NCBI RefSeq assembly: GCF_002752675.1
Contig: NZ_CP024608.1
Span: 2,294,001 to 2,358,000 of the forward strand
Direction: 5' to 3'
Length of the DNA stretch: 64,000 nt
From: Massilia violaceinigra
GTDB lineage: Bacteria; Pseudomonadota; Gammaproteobacteria; Burkholderiales; Burkholderiaceae_D
The notes under the pieces are model-generated. The model made no database searches. It worked only from the letters and a program-made list of their open reading frames with translations, and had not been told where the DNA came from. This document shows, piece by piece, positions 34,855 to 45,690 of this stretch. Numbering within the stretch: the stretch's first letter is position 1; every line of letters begins with the position of its first letter. Position numbers and translations under genes: made by a program.

Positions 34855-37549
34855 ATGTCCCCAACTGAAACCCAACGCCCCGACCCCGACGCCCTGCTGG
34901 CCCAGGTCCAGACCGACGAACGCAAAGCGGCGCGCGGCAGGCTGCGCATCTACTTCGGCGCGTCGGCCGGCGTCGGCAAAACGTACGCCATGCTGGCCGC
35001 CGCGCGCAAGTTGAACGCCGACGGCGTGGCCGTCCTGGTGGGCGTGCTCGAAACCCATGGCCGCCCCGAAACGGCCGCCCTGCTCGATGGCCTTGAGCGC
35101 CTCGGCCCGGCCACGCACGTCCATCGCGGCAAAGCGCTGCGGGAGTTCGACCTCGATGCCGCCCTGGCCGCCGCGCCGTCCCTGATCCTGGTCGACGAGC
35201 TGGCCCACTCCAACGCGCCCGGCTCGCGCCACCCCAAGCGCTGGCAGGATGTGGACGAGCTGCTGGCGGCCGGCATCGACGTGTTCACCACGGTGAACGT
35301 CCAGCACCTGGACAGCCTGAACGACGTCGTTGGCGGCATCACCGGCGTGCGCGTGGCCGAAACGGTGCCCGACACCGTGTTCGACGGCGCCGACGAAGTG
35401 GTGCTGGTCGACCTGCCGGCCGACGAACTGCTGGCGCGCCTGCGCAGCGGCAAGGTGTATCAGCCGGAACAAGCCGAACGCGCCTCGAAAAACTTCTTCC
35501 GGAAAGGGAACCTGATCGCCCTGCGCGAGCTGGCGCTGCGCCGTACCGCCGACCGGATCGAAGACGACGTGCGCGCCTACCGCATCGAAAAGTCGATCGG
35601 CACGGTCTGGAAGACCGGCGGCGCGCTGCTGGCCTGCGTGGGGCCGCGCGCCGATGCGGAGCACGTGGTGCGCAGCACCGCGCGCCTGGCGGGCCAGCTG
35701 GGAGCCGACTGGCATGCGGTGTACGTGGAAACGCCCGCCCTGCAGCGCAATCCGGCGCCGCAGCGCGAACTGACCCTCAAAACGCTGCGCCTGGCGCAGG
35801 AACTGGGCGCGAGCACGGCGGTGCTGGCCGGGCGCGACATCGCCGAAGCCATCGTCGGCTACGCGCGCGAGCACAATATGTCAAAGGTGCTACTGGCGCG
35901 CGCGCACCCGTCCTGGCCCTGGCGGCGCGCGCACCGGGCCCGCATCGCCAGCATCGCACCGGACATCGACCTGATCGAAGTCGGCGGCGGCCAGCCGCGT
36001 GCGGCCGCGACGGCGCCGGAAACGAACACGGTCACCCTGGCGTTCAACAGCGGCAAACGGCGCGCCGCGGCCTACGCCTGGTCGGGCGCGGCCAGCCTGG
36101 CTGCCGCGCTGCTGCTCTCGCCACTGGTCGGCTACGTCGACCTGGCCAACATCGCCATGCTGTTCCTGCTGGTGGTGCTGCTGGTGGCGGTACGCTTCGG
36201 GCGCGGGCCGTCAGTGCTGTGCACCTGCCTCTCTGTGGCCTGCTTCGACTTTTTCTTCGTCACGCCGCGCTTCGACTTTGCCGTCTCCGACCTGGAGTAC
36301 CTGATTACCTTCGGCGTCATGCTGGCGGTCGGCCTGATCACCGGCCACCTGACGGCCGGCCTGCGCTTCCAGGCGCGCGTGGCGGCGCACCGCGAGCACC
36401 GTTCGCGCGCGCTGTACGAGTTCGCGCGCGAGCTGTCCGGCGCGCTGCAGACCGAGCAGATCGTGGACATGACGCGCGACGCCATCGGCCGCGCCTTCCG
36501 CGCCGGCGCCACCCTGCTGGTGCCGGACGCCGACGGACGCCTGCAGGCGCCGCCGGGCGCCACGGCCGACATGGGCATCGCCCAGTGGGCCTTCGACCAG
36601 GCGCAAAGCGCGGGCCTGGGCACCGGCACCCTGCCGGCCAGTGCGCTGTTCTACCTGCCGCTGGTGGCCCCGATGCGCACGCGCGGCGTGCTGGCCATCA
36701 AACCGGAACAGCAGCGCTGGATGTTGATTCCCGAACAGCGCACCCAGCTCGACACCTTCGCCGCGCTGGCCGCCATCGCGCTCGAACGGGTGCACTACAT
36801 CGAGGTGGCGCAGGACGCGCTGGTGAACATGGAGTCCGAGCGCTTGCGCAACTCGCTGCTGGCGGCGCTCTCGCACGACTTGCGCACGCCGTTGACATTG
36901 CTGGTGGGGCTGTCGGAATCGCTGGCTGCCTCCAGTCCCGCACTGGCCGCGCCGCAGCACGACATGGCCGTCATCCTGCACGACGAAGCGCTGCGCATGA
37001 GCGCCCTGGTGGCGAACCTGCTCGAGATGGCGCGCATCCAGAGCGGCCAGATCACCTTCGACATGCAGTGGCACCCGCTCGAAGAAGTGGTCGGCAGCGC
37101 GCTGCGGGCCTGCGCCGCGCCGCTGCGCACGCACGTGGTGCGCACCGCACTCGAGCCCGACCTGCCGCTGGTGCGCTTCGACGCGGTACTGATCGAGCGG
37201 GTGTTGTACAACCTGCTGGAGAACGCCGCCAAGTACACGCCGCCCGGTTCGACCATCGTGGTTGCCGGCGCGCGCCACGGCGCATCGCTGCAATTGCGCG
37301 TCTATGACGACGGTCCGGGCTTCCCCGCGGGGCGGGCCGACTCCCTGTTCGAGAAGTTCGCGCGCGGCGAGCGCGAATCGGCGAAACCGGGCGTGGGCCT
37401 GGGGCTGGCGATCTGCCGCGCGATCATCGAAGCACATGGCGGTAAAATCGAGGCTGGCGCGTCGCCCATCGGCGGCGCTTCGCTTGTGATCACCTTGCCG
37501 CTCGGGACCCCGCCGCCCGGCCCTGAACCTGAAACCTTCGATACACCTG

Positions 37550-37557
<8 letters not shown>
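34855..37557 (+). CDS. kdpD: Osmosensitive K+ channel sensor histidine kinase
   Basis: 900 aa from the ATG at 34855. The N-terminal KdpD domain has Walker A GASAGVGKT, then a USP-like domain, four membrane helices around residues 400-500, a GAF-like region, and the kinase core with LSHDLRTPLT (His674), NLLENAAKY and GLGLAICRAI. It senses low K+ or ionic strength and controls KdpE. The stop overlaps the kdpE start by 8 bp. Confidence 0.95.
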
Positions 37558-38248
<691 letters not shown>

Positions 38249-38253
38249 CGCAC

Positions 38254-39720
38254 GTGATCCATTCCCTCATCGACGCCGAGAACACCCTGGCCTCGCCGGT
38301 TTGCGCGCTCGCCGGCCGCGCCGCGCAGCGGCTGGCGCTGACCATCCTGTGGCACCCGCAGCCGCAGCGTATCGGCGACCAGTTCATCGCCGCGCCGGGC
38401 AGCGGCGACATGGAGGTCAACCGCTTCGCGCCGCTGTTCTGCGGCCCCGAGGCCAGCGCGGCGCCGCTCGGCCACCGCCGCATCGCGCGCGATTCGCTGC
38501 GGCTGCGGCGCCATCGCGACCATGGCGTGAGCCTGCTGCTGCCGCAAAGCCGCATGCGGGTGGAACTGAACGGAGCCATGCTGGCCGGCGCCGGCACGCG
38601 CTGCACAGCCGAACAGGTGGACACGGGCCTGGTCATCGGCCTCGGTGGCGTTGTGCTGCTGTGCGTGCACTGGATGGACCGCCTGCCGCAGCACAGCGCC
38701 ATCGCCTCCGTGCACGGGGTAAGCAGCGCCGCGATCCGCGTGCGTGAGCTGATCCGGCAGGTGTCCGCGACCGACCTGCCGGTGCTGCTGCTGGGTGAAG
38801 CCGGCAGCGGCAAGGAACTCGCCGCGCAGGCGATCCATCAAGCCAGCGCGCGCGGCCACGGCCCGATGGCGACGGTGAACATGGCGACCCTGGGCGAAAC
38901 GCAGGCGGTGGCCGACCTGTTCGGCGCGCAAACGGGCGCCTTCGCGCGGGCGGGCGGCGGCACCCTGTTTCTCGACAAGATAGGCACGGCACCGCGCGCG
39001 GTGCAGGCAATGCTGCTGCGCGTGCTGCAGACCGGCGAGTACCGCCCGCCCGGCGCGCGCGTCAAGGAGGCGGCCAGGGCGCGCCTGATCGGCGCCAGCG
39101 ACCACGATCTGCAGCACGGCGGCTTTCATCAGGGTCTGCTGCGCCGTCTCGAAGCGCTGGTGGTGCACCTGCCGCCCCTGCGCGAGCGGCGCTGCGATAT
39201 CGGCGTGCTGGCGCTGCACTTCATGCAGGCGTGGAGCGCGCGCACCGGCAGCGCCGCCGAACTGCCGCTGGCCTTCATCAGCCAGCTGTGCAACTACGAC
39301 TGGCCCGGCAATGTGCGCCAGCTCGGCAGCGTGGTGCAGCGCGCCCTGAGCGCCGCGCAGGCGGGCGAGCCGCTGGCCTTCGATGCGCTGGTGCCGGGCG
39401 TGGCGGCTGGAGTGGCGAGCCGGCCGGCGCGCGTCAGGCTGGGCAAGGTGAGCGGACAGGCGGTGCTGGACGCGCTGGAGGCGAACGGCTGGCTGATCCG
39501 CAATGCGGCGCTGGCGCTGGGGGTGTCGCGCCCATCGATGTACAAGCTGATCGAGGCGCATCCCGCCATCCGCCAGGTTGACGCGATCGCACCGGCCGAG
39601 ATCGAGGCGGCGCTGGCGGCCAGCGGCGGCGACGCCGGACGCTGCGCCGCCGCCCTCAAGACGCCCAGCGAAGCGTTACGGCGTTACCTGCGCCGGCGTG
39701 CCGCAGGCAAGGTGTTGTGA
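38254..39720 (+). CDS. FHA-domain AAA+ regulator with degenerate sigma-54 loop
   Basis: 488 aa from a GTG at 38254, five bases after kdpE. Residues about 20-145 look like an FHA domain (PLGHRRIARDSLRLRR and strands after it). A NtrC-type AAA+ domain follows with GEAGSGKELAAQAIH and LPPLRERRCDIGVLAL, and a Fis-like C-terminal HTH (NAALALGVSRPSMYKL). The normal GAFTGA loop is replaced by LFGAQTGAFARAGGG with about a dozen residues missing, and Walker B reads LFLDKIG instead of LDEIG. It probably cannot remodel sigma-54 polymerase normally. Co-transcription with kdpDE is likely. Confidence 0.75.
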   Translation: MIHSLIDAENTLASPVCALAGRAAQRLALTILWHPQPQRIGDQFIAAPGSGDMEVNRFAPLFCGPEASAAPLGHRRIARDSLRLRRHRDHGVSLLLPQSRMRVELNGAMLAGAGTRCTAEQVDTGLVIGLGGVVLLCVHWMDRLPQHSAIASVHGVSSAAIRVRELIRQVSATDLPVLLLGEAGSGKELAAQAIHQASARGHGPMATVNMATLGETQAVADLFGAQTGAFARAGGGTLFLDKIGTAPRAVQAMLLRVLQTGEYRPPGARVKEAARARLIGASDHDLQHGGFHQGLLRRLEALVVHLPPLRERRCDIGVLALHFMQAWSARTGSAAELPLAFISQLCNYDWPGNVRQLGSVVQRALSAAQAGEPLAFDALVPGVAAGVASRPARVRLGKVSGQAVLDALEANGWLIRNAALALGVSRPSMYKLIEAHPAIRQVDAIAPAEIEAALAASGGDAGRCAAALKTPSEALRRYLRRRAAGKVL

Positions 39721-39894
39721 TAGGGGGCGCCGTGGCGGGCACCGAGGATTTTGCGAAAGCGGACCAGGAAAAGGACAGCGCCGCCGAGCTGCGCAAGGTC
39801 GACAGTGCCCAGCACGACAAGCCCTGAGACTCAGGCGCAGGGATGGGGCGTTGGCGTAGAATGCTGTTTCTATAATTGAACTGGAAACATTGCC

Positions 39895-40584
39895 ATGCGC
39901 ACCCTTCCGCTCCTGTCCGCTCTCGTCCTGGCCACGGCCAGCCTGACGTCGTTCGCCGCACCGCCTGACATCAACGAACTTCCCGGAAATTACTTTCTGC
40001 AAGGGGTGAGGGAAGTCGGTTCCGAGCTGTGGCTGGGCAAGAACGGCAAATTCCAGTTCATGCTCATCTATGGCTCGCAAGACGATGGCACCGAGGGCGT
40101 CTGGGAGATCAAGAACGAGCTCATCGTGCTCACGCCGGTAAAGAATCCAATGGTATTCCGCCTCGAGACCGACAGCGAGTTCAAGGCGAAGAAAGAACCC
40201 GAGGCCGGCACCTGGGTCGCGGTGGCCAGCACGGCCGACATTTTTTTGAAGAACATCGAAGTCAAGTTTGAAGCGCAGTCGGGCAAGAGCGCGGTGACCA
40301 ATACCAACCCCAAAAATGGCGAGGCGACCGTGACCATGCCGGCCGGCGAAGTCTGGGCCCGTACCGGCCTGCGCCGCAGTAACAGCCAGGAAGAGTGGCA
40401 ATGGCTGGCGGTGACGCCCGAGCGCGCCAAAGCCCGCATCGCCGGATTTCGCCTGACCAATCCCATCTCGGCCATGACCGCGTTCGCGTCGCTGGAATTG
40501 AAGGTGGGTAAGGAAGGCCTGGTGGTCGCCGATGAAAAGTCCTCCCTGGCCGACGGCGTCTACAAAAAAGCAAAAGCGCGCTGA
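39895..40584 (+). CDS. Exported protein of unknown function
   Basis: 229 aa with signal peptide (TSFA cut). The mature protein starts PPDINELPGNYFLQGVREVGSELWLG, suggesting a lipocalin-like or beta-sandwich fold (GKFQFMLIYGSQDDGTEGVW). No family named. A TATAAT (39871-39876) lies just upstream without a good -35. It stands alone between the AAA+ regulator and a two-component system. Confidence 0.75.
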   Translation: MRTLPLLSALVLATASLTSFAAPPDINELPGNYFLQGVREVGSELWLGKNGKFQFMLIYGSQDDGTEGVWEIKNELIVLTPVKNPMVFRLETDSEFKAKKEPEAGTWVAVASTADIFLKNIEVKFEAQSGKSAVTNTNPKNGEATVTMPAGEVWARTGLRRSNSQEEWQWLAVTPERAKARIAGFRLTNPISAMTAFASLELKVGKEGLVVADEKSSLADGVYKKAKAR

Positions 40585-40676
40585 GCGCACATGCACGGCT
40601 TCCGTTCAGCAATCAGGCTGGCAGCACGGCGAGCGCCGGCTGCCTGCCGCCATTAAGCCACCAAAGGAGACAAAGC

Positions 40677-41417
40677 GTGGGAGAGACCGATCATGTCCTG
40701 ATCGTGGACGACGACCGGGACATTCGTGAGTTGCTCAGTACCTATCTCGAAAAACAGGGCCTGTGCTGTACGGCAGTGGCCGACGGCCGCGCGATGCGGG
40801 CGGCGCTTCAACGGTCGACGCCGGACGTCATCGTTCTCGACATCATGCTTCCTGGCGACGACGGGCTCGTCCTGTGCCGCGAAATCAGGGCGGGCAAGCA
40901 CCGCGCCATTCCGATTCTGATGCTCACCGCGCGCGACGATGAAACCGATCGCGTTGTCGGCCTCGAGCTGGGCGCCGACGACTATGTGGCCAAGCCGTTC
41001 GCGGCGCGCGAACTGCTGGCGCGCATCCGGGCGGTGCTGCGCCGCACGCGGATGCTTCCTCCCAATATGCAGGTGACCGAATCGACGCGCCTGATCGGCT
41101 TCGGAGCGTGGCGGCTCGACGTCGTGGCACGCCATCTGCTCGCCGATGACGATGTCGCGGTCGCGCTGAGCACCGCGGAATACCGGCTGCTGCGGGTCTT
41201 CCTCGACCATCCGCAACGTGTCCTGACACGCGATCAGTTGCTGGAGCTGACCCACGGCCACGATGCACAGGCATTCGACCGCTCCATCGACATTCTTGTC
41301 AGCCGCCTGCGCCAGCGTTTGCGCGACGATCCGCGCGAGCCGCGCTACATCAAGACGCTGCGCAGCGAAGGGTATGTGCTGTCATGCCCGGTCACGCCGC
41401 TCGCGGGCGCGATGTGA
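40677..41417 (+). CDS. OmpR-family response regulator
   Basis: 246 aa from GTG at 40677 behind AAAGGAGA. Receiver with VDDDRD and phospho-acceptor Asp55 (VLDIMLPGDDG), then a winged helix (LSTAEYRLLRVFLDHPQRVL, VLSRLRQRL-like, IKTLRSEGYV). It overlaps the sensor kinase start by 4 bp and must be its partner. Targets are unknown; the convergent thioredoxin-like and cupin genes are candidates by proximity only. Confidence 0.9.
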   Translation: MGETDHVLIVDDDRDIRELLSTYLEKQGLCCTAVADGRAMRAALQRSTPDVIVLDIMLPGDDGLVLCREIRAGKHRAIPILMLTARDDETDRVVGLELGADDYVAKPFAARELLARIRAVLRRTRMLPPNMQVTESTRLIGFGAWRLDVVARHLLADDDVAVALSTAEYRLLRVFLDHPQRVLTRDQLLELTHGHDAQAFDRSIDILVSRLRQRLRDDPREPRYIKTLRSEGYVLSCPVTPLAGAM

Positions 41418-42763
41418 GCCGCGTGATCGCCCTTTTGCGCAGGCTGGCGCCGGCCAGCCTGTTCACGCGCCTGTCGTTCATTCTGCTGGCGGGGCTGGCT
41501 GCGGCCCAGTACCTTTCCGCCCATCTGACGATTGAAGAACGCAACGACGCGAGCATGGGGGCGATGATCGATTACGTCGAGTCCGACGTGCGCACCGCCG
41601 TTGCCCTGATCGACCGCTTGCCCCACGCCGAGCGGGCGGCCTGGCTGCCGCGCCTTGCACGCGGCGGCTACCGTTTTTCGTCCGGCACCGGCAGCGACGG
41701 GCCACCGGTTCGCGCGCCGCACTCGGCACGCTTGCTGGCGTCCGTCACGCGCGCGCTGACGCCTGGCTATGCATTCACCGCGCGTGCGGTCGAAGGCGGA
41801 CCCGAACGATTCCAGGTGCACGTGCAGCTGTCGGACGGGCAGCCGCTGACCGTCGACTTCCGCCCGCGCCGCGGCCTGCCCCTGTCACCGCGCCTGCCCT
41901 ACATGCTGGCGGGGCAGCTGGCATTGGTCGCGCTGGCCTGCTGGCTGGCGGTACGGCTGGCAATCAAACCGCTGCGTACCCTCGCCCAGGCAGCCGACGC
42001 GCTCGGGCCCGACCTGCGCCCGGTTCCGATGCCTGAACAAGGACCGTCGGAGGTCGTGCGCGCGGCGCGTGCCTTCAATGCCATGCAGCGGCGCATCGCC
42101 GCCTACGTCGACGAACGGCTGCGCATCCTGGCGGCGATATCGCACGATTTGCAAACGCCGATCACGCGCATGCGCCTGCGCGTCGACCTGATGGACGAAT
42201 CGCCGCAGCAGCAACGCCTCATCAAGGATCTTCAGCAGCTCGAAGACCTGGCGCGGCAAGGGATCGGCTATGCGCGCGCCATGCACGGCCTGCTGGAACC
42301 GGCGCGCGCGATCGACCCCAACGACCTGCTCGACGCCATCACGCTCGACTACCGCGACAGCGGCGCCGACGTCGTGTTCGACAGCCAGCCCGGCGAGCCG
42401 CTCGTCACGCGTCCCGGCGCCTTGCGCCGTGTCGTCACGAATCTGGTCGACAACTGCCTCAAGTATGCAGGCCAGGCACGGATCGTAATGGAGCGTTCCG
42501 CTGAACGAGAAGCGCTCATCACGATCCGGGTACTGGACCAGGGCCCGGGCATTCCGGAGGCGGCGCTGGAGGCGGTGTTCGAGCCGTTTTACCGGATCGA
42601 AAGCTCGCGCAACCGCGACACCGGCGGCACTGGCCTGGGCCTTGCCATCGCACGCCAGTTGGCGCTCACCCTCGGGGGCGCGCTGACCTTGCACAATCGC
42701 CCCGAAGGCGGGCTGGAAGCGCGGCTGGTGTTGCGCGCCCTGGAGGCGCCGCCCGCGCCATGA
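41414..42763 (+). CDS. Sensor histidine kinase
   Basis: 449 aa from the GTG in GTGA (41414); an ATG at 41384 would add ten residues. Two membrane helices (SLFTRLSFILLAGLAAAQYL and LAGQLALVALACWLAVRL) flank a periplasmic domain of about 120 residues. HAMP, HisKA with ISHDLQTPITRMR (His244) and HATPase (NLVDNCLKYA, GGTGLGLAI) follow. The layout resembles EnvZ/RisS kinases. Confidence 0.88.
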   Translation: MSRVIALLRRLAPASLFTRLSFILLAGLAAAQYLSAHLTIEERNDASMGAMIDYVESDVRTAVALIDRLPHAERAAWLPRLARGGYRFSSGTGSDGPPVRAPHSARLLASVTRALTPGYAFTARAVEGGPERFQVHVQLSDGQPLTVDFRPRRGLPLSPRLPYMLAGQLALVALACWLAVRLAIKPLRTLAQAADALGPDLRPVPMPEQGPSEVVRAARAFNAMQRRIAAYVDERLRILAAISHDLQTPITRMRLRVDLMDESPQQQRLIKDLQQLEDLARQGIGYARAMHGLLEPARAIDPNDLLDAITLDYRDSGADVVFDSQPGEPLVTRPGALRRVVTNLVDNCLKYAGQARIVMERSAEREALITIRVLDQGPGIPEAALEAVFEPFYRIESSRNRDTGGTGLGLAIARQLALTLGGALTLHNRPEGGLEARLVLRALEAPPAP

Positions 42764-42790
42764 CCGGGCAAGCGCGCTGCCGCTGAACCG

Positions 42791-43867
42791 TCATCCGAAG
42801 GTAAAGGCATACACGTCGGCCCCGCTGTCGAGGAAACGGATCTCGACGCGCCGCTGGCGTACGGTTCCGGACTGCCGGATCAGCTGGTAGAGGCGGGTGT
42901 CCGTGACGAGGCCGTTTCCGTCGGCATCGATGTCGGCCCCGTGGTCCGCGCCCGGCGCGCGGCCATCGATGGTGACCTTGATGCGCGCACGGCGCCCGGG
43001 TGCGCCGGCTCCCATTACAAGGTGCAGGTCGCGGGCGCTGAACTGGTGGGTGACGCCGCTTCCGGCTTGTGCGGCCACCGCGGATTCGGCGTTCACGGTC
43101 CAGCGTCCGGACAGGCCCCACTGGTTCAGGGCGAGCGCGCCCACCGAGTAGTCGTGCGGCACGCCGGAGCGGACCCGTTCAGGCGAGCGGAAGTTCGTGG
43201 CGCGGCTGTATCCGACATAGGTCTCGGCCGAATCGAGCTGGCGCAGGTCGGGCGCGAGCTGCTCGGCGGGCATGGGGGGAGCGACCAGCGTGGTATCGAC
43301 CGGGCCGCCGCGCGCCTCGGCCAGCAGCGACTGGATCGCCCGCTCCAGCTTGTCGTATCCACCTTCCCCCAGCTGGCGGTAGCGGATCTTGCCGTTCGCA
43401 TCGACCAGATACCAGGCGGGCCAGGCGCGGTTGCCCCAGGCCTGCCAGATACGATGGTGACTATCGACCGCAACGGGAAAATTGATCTGGAAGCGCGCGA
43501 CGGCGGCACTCACGTTGGTCAGGTCTTCTTCGAACTTGAACTCGGGGGTATGCACCCCGACCACGGCCAGACCCTGCCCGCGATACTTGTCGGCCCAGGC
43601 GCGCACATACGGCACGGTGCGGATGCAGTTGATGCAGGAATAGGTCCAGAAATCGACCAGCACCACCTTGCCGCGCAGTTGCGCCGGCGTCAGCGGCGCG
43701 CTGTTGAGCCACGTGACCGCGCCGTCGAAACCCGGCATGGCGCCCTGTACCGGCAAGTTGCTGCTGTAGGGACCGGCGTTGGCGGCACGGCTGCCGGCCG
43801 GCATCGAGAGTGTCGCCACGCCGAGCGTGACGGCGATTGCGAGCGCGGCCATGGAATATCGGTTCAT
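42791..43867 (-). CDS. Exported thioredoxin-like protein with DipZ-type C-terminal domain
   Basis: 358 aa with signal peptide. The redoxin domain (about 45-190) has the active-site CINC in DFWTYSCINCIRTVPY and HTPEFKFE. A C-terminal beta-rich domain (about 210-358; ETYVGYSRATNF, VGALALNQWGLSGRW) matches the thioredoxin-like extension of DipZ proteins, but the membrane DsbD part is absent. It probably handles periplasmic disulfides. It precedes the cupin's downstream region on the same strand, 20 bp away, so the two form an operon. Confidence 0.88.
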   Translation of the reverse strand: MNRYSMAALAIAVTLGVATLSMPAGSRAANAGPYSSNLPVQGAMPGFDGAVTWLNSAPLTPAQLRGKVVLVDFWTYSCINCIRTVPYVRAWADKYRGQGLAVVGVHTPEFKFEEDLTNVSAAVARFQINFPVAVDSHHRIWQAWGNRAWPAWYLVDANGKIRYRQLGEGGYDKLERAIQSLLAEARGGPVDTTLVAPPMPAEQLAPDLRQLDSAETYVGYSRATNFRSPERVRSGVPHDYSVGALALNQWGLSGRWTVNAESAVAAQAGSGVTHQFSARDLHLVMGAGAPGRRARIKVTIDGRAPGADHGADIDADGNGLVTDTRLYQLIRQSGTVRQRRVEIRFLDSGADVYAFTFG

Positions 43868-43887
43868 GTTGCTTCCTTGGCAGAATC

Positions 43888-44319
43888 TTATTTATCGAGA
43901 ACGACGATGGGTTTGTTCTTTTCCACCAGGTAGGTTGCCAGTTCCGCGCTCACGCCAGCCGCGACATTCTTCGCCGAATGCGCCACGCCCGCCGGAATGT
44001 ACAGCGACTCGCCGGCCTGGAGCCTGATGGTTTGGCCATTCATTTCATACTCGACCGTGCCGCTGAGGACGTAGGCGATTTCAACGCCAGGATGGGCGTG
44101 TTTCGGAAACGAGGCGCCCGGCGCGAAATCGACGCGCACCTGGATCGCTTCCCGTTTGCTGTCGAACTCGTGGCGTACGGTTTCCGTGCGGGCGATACCG
44201 TTGGGACCGAACTTTTGTGCGCTTGCGGCCGACGGCAGCAAGCCTGCTCCCGCCATCAGCATGATGCCTGCCGCGGTTCGTACAAGCGATCTGGCGGTGC
44301 GGATTCGAATGGCGTTCAT
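43888..44319 (-). CDS. Exported cupin-domain protein
   Basis: 143 aa with signal peptide (ASA cut). The single cupin has metal-binding motifs PKHAHPGVEIAYVLSG and the second motif around IPAGVAHSAKN. Small periplasmic cupins of this kind often take part in handling reactive oxygen or quorum signals; the substrate is not evident. First gene of a two-gene operon with the thioredoxin-like gene. Confidence 0.85.
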   Translation of the reverse strand: MNAIRIRTARSLVRTAAGIMLMAGAGLLPSAASAQKFGPNGIARTETVRHEFDSKREAIQVRVDFAPGASFPKHAHPGVEIAYVLSGTVEYEMNGQTIRLQAGESLYIPAGVAHSAKNVAAGVSAELATYLVEKNKPIVVLDK

Positions 44320-44501
44320 ATGTTCTCCTGTGAGTGAACGTTGTCGTGGCCCGCCGGGATGGCAAGCTGCGTCAACGAGGACTCATTGGACCGCGCCGGT
44401 GTTTCGGCGCGATGTCGGGAATGCGCCTGACATCGCGGTCAATGTGTCCAAAGGAGGGCTGGAAACAATTCGACACAAAAGATAGTAGCCTGGGACGCCG
44501 G

Positions 44502-45662
44502 TCAGGAAACCGGCCCCGGGTCTTTCACGGTTTCCTGGCCTGCCGGACGGAACGGCAAGGTCATCGTCGCCCGGGTTCCCTGCGCCAGTGGTTCGATGAG
44601 CAAGGCGGCGCGCGCGCCGAAACGGGTTTCCAGGCGCGTGCGGATATTGATCAGCGCCACGCCGTTGCCTGTGTGCACGCCGCGGCGCGCTTGGCCGATG
44701 CCGACGCCATCGTCGTCGACCACGATCGCCAGCGTGCCATCGCGCACGCTGGCGCCGAGGCGGACATGGCCGCCTTCGAGCCTGGGGCCGACACCGTGGT
44801 GCACCGCGTTTTCGACCAGCGGCTGCAACAGCAGCGGCGGCAGCAGGGCTTGCCGCAAGGTCTCGTCCGCCTCGATGGAGAAGGTCAGGCGGCTTCCCAT
44901 GCGGATCTGCATCAGCAGCAGATAGTTATGGGCGGTTTCCAGCTCCGCTCCCAGCGTGCTGTCGCTGGCGCGCATCTGGCCGAGACTGGCGCGCAGGTAA
45001 TCGGTGAACGTTTCGAGCATCAGCTGGGCGCGCGGGGCGTCGGTGGCGATCAGGCTCTGGACGTTGGCAAGGGTGTTGAACAGGAAGTGCGGCTCGATCT
45101 GCGCCTGCAGCATGCGCAACTGCGATTCGGCAGCCTGCTGCGCCAGGGCTTTTTCCTTGGCCCGGAACTGCCACCAGACCCAGTTGGCTGCCAAAATCAG
45201 CGCCGCGAAAATAGCGAATTTGAGCTGCACCATGGGCGCGCCCGACAATTTTTTCCACATGTCGTAGGCGTAGAGCTGTCCCAGCACCACGTAGCCGGCG
45301 CGCACCCCCAGTGCCGCCCCCGCGAACAGGATCGCACTCATCAGTGCGAGCGGGCGCCAGTCGGGTCCCGCGGACAGGGCGCTCAGCCACGCCTGCGGCA
45401 GCACACGTTCGCAGACGCGCATCAGCAGCAGCATGGCGGCAGCGGCGCAGATGCCAAGCAGCAGGTTGTTGGAGAGCGAACTGGTCCACCACCTCATCTC
45501 GGCCTTCGCCATCAGGAAGACCGAGGCCAGCATCAGCACCAGCGCCACCGCGAGCGCCAGCGCGGCGCCGACCACCAGGCGCGCCCAAAGGGGCTCCTCG
45601 CGCCGCTTCTTTAAAATCAAAGAATTGCGCAAGGCCTGCTTCAATGTGTTGCGAATATCCAT
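44502..45662 (-). CDS. LytS-type sensor histidine kinase
   Basis: 386 aa from the ATG at 45662. Four hydrophobic membrane segments occupy the N-terminal 150 residues. The His_kinase domain (PF06580) has QIEPHFLFNTLANVQSLI, followed by a HATPase with PLVENAVHHGVGP and DDDGVGIG. It lies 28 bp downstream of the formylglycine-enzyme-like gene and opposite the LytTR regulator gene, its presumed partner. Confidence 0.88.
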   Translation of the reverse strand: MDIRNTLKQALRNSLILKKRREEPLWARLVVGAALALAVALVLMLASVFLMAKAEMRWWTSSLSNNLLLGICAAAAMLLLMRVCERVLPQAWLSALSAGPDWRPLALMSAILFAGAALGVRAGYVVLGQLYAYDMWKKLSGAPMVQLKFAIFAALILAANWVWWQFRAKEKALAQQAAESQLRMLQAQIEPHFLFNTLANVQSLIATDAPRAQLMLETFTDYLRASLGQMRASDSTLGAELETAHNYLLLMQIRMGSRLTFSIEADETLRQALLPPLLLQPLVENAVHHGVGPRLEGGHVRLGASVRDGTLAIVVDDDGVGIGQARRGVHTGNGVALINIRTRLETRFGARAALLIEPLAQGTRATMTLPFRPAGQETVKDPGPVS

Positions 45663-45690
45663 GGGGAAATAGTGTAGCAGCTTCGCTGGC

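Noticed and set aside
39732..39827. A 31-codon GTG frame after the FHA-AAA+ gene
   Set aside because: Very hydrophilic peptide with no motif or conservation evidence; GGGGG upstream alone is not enough.
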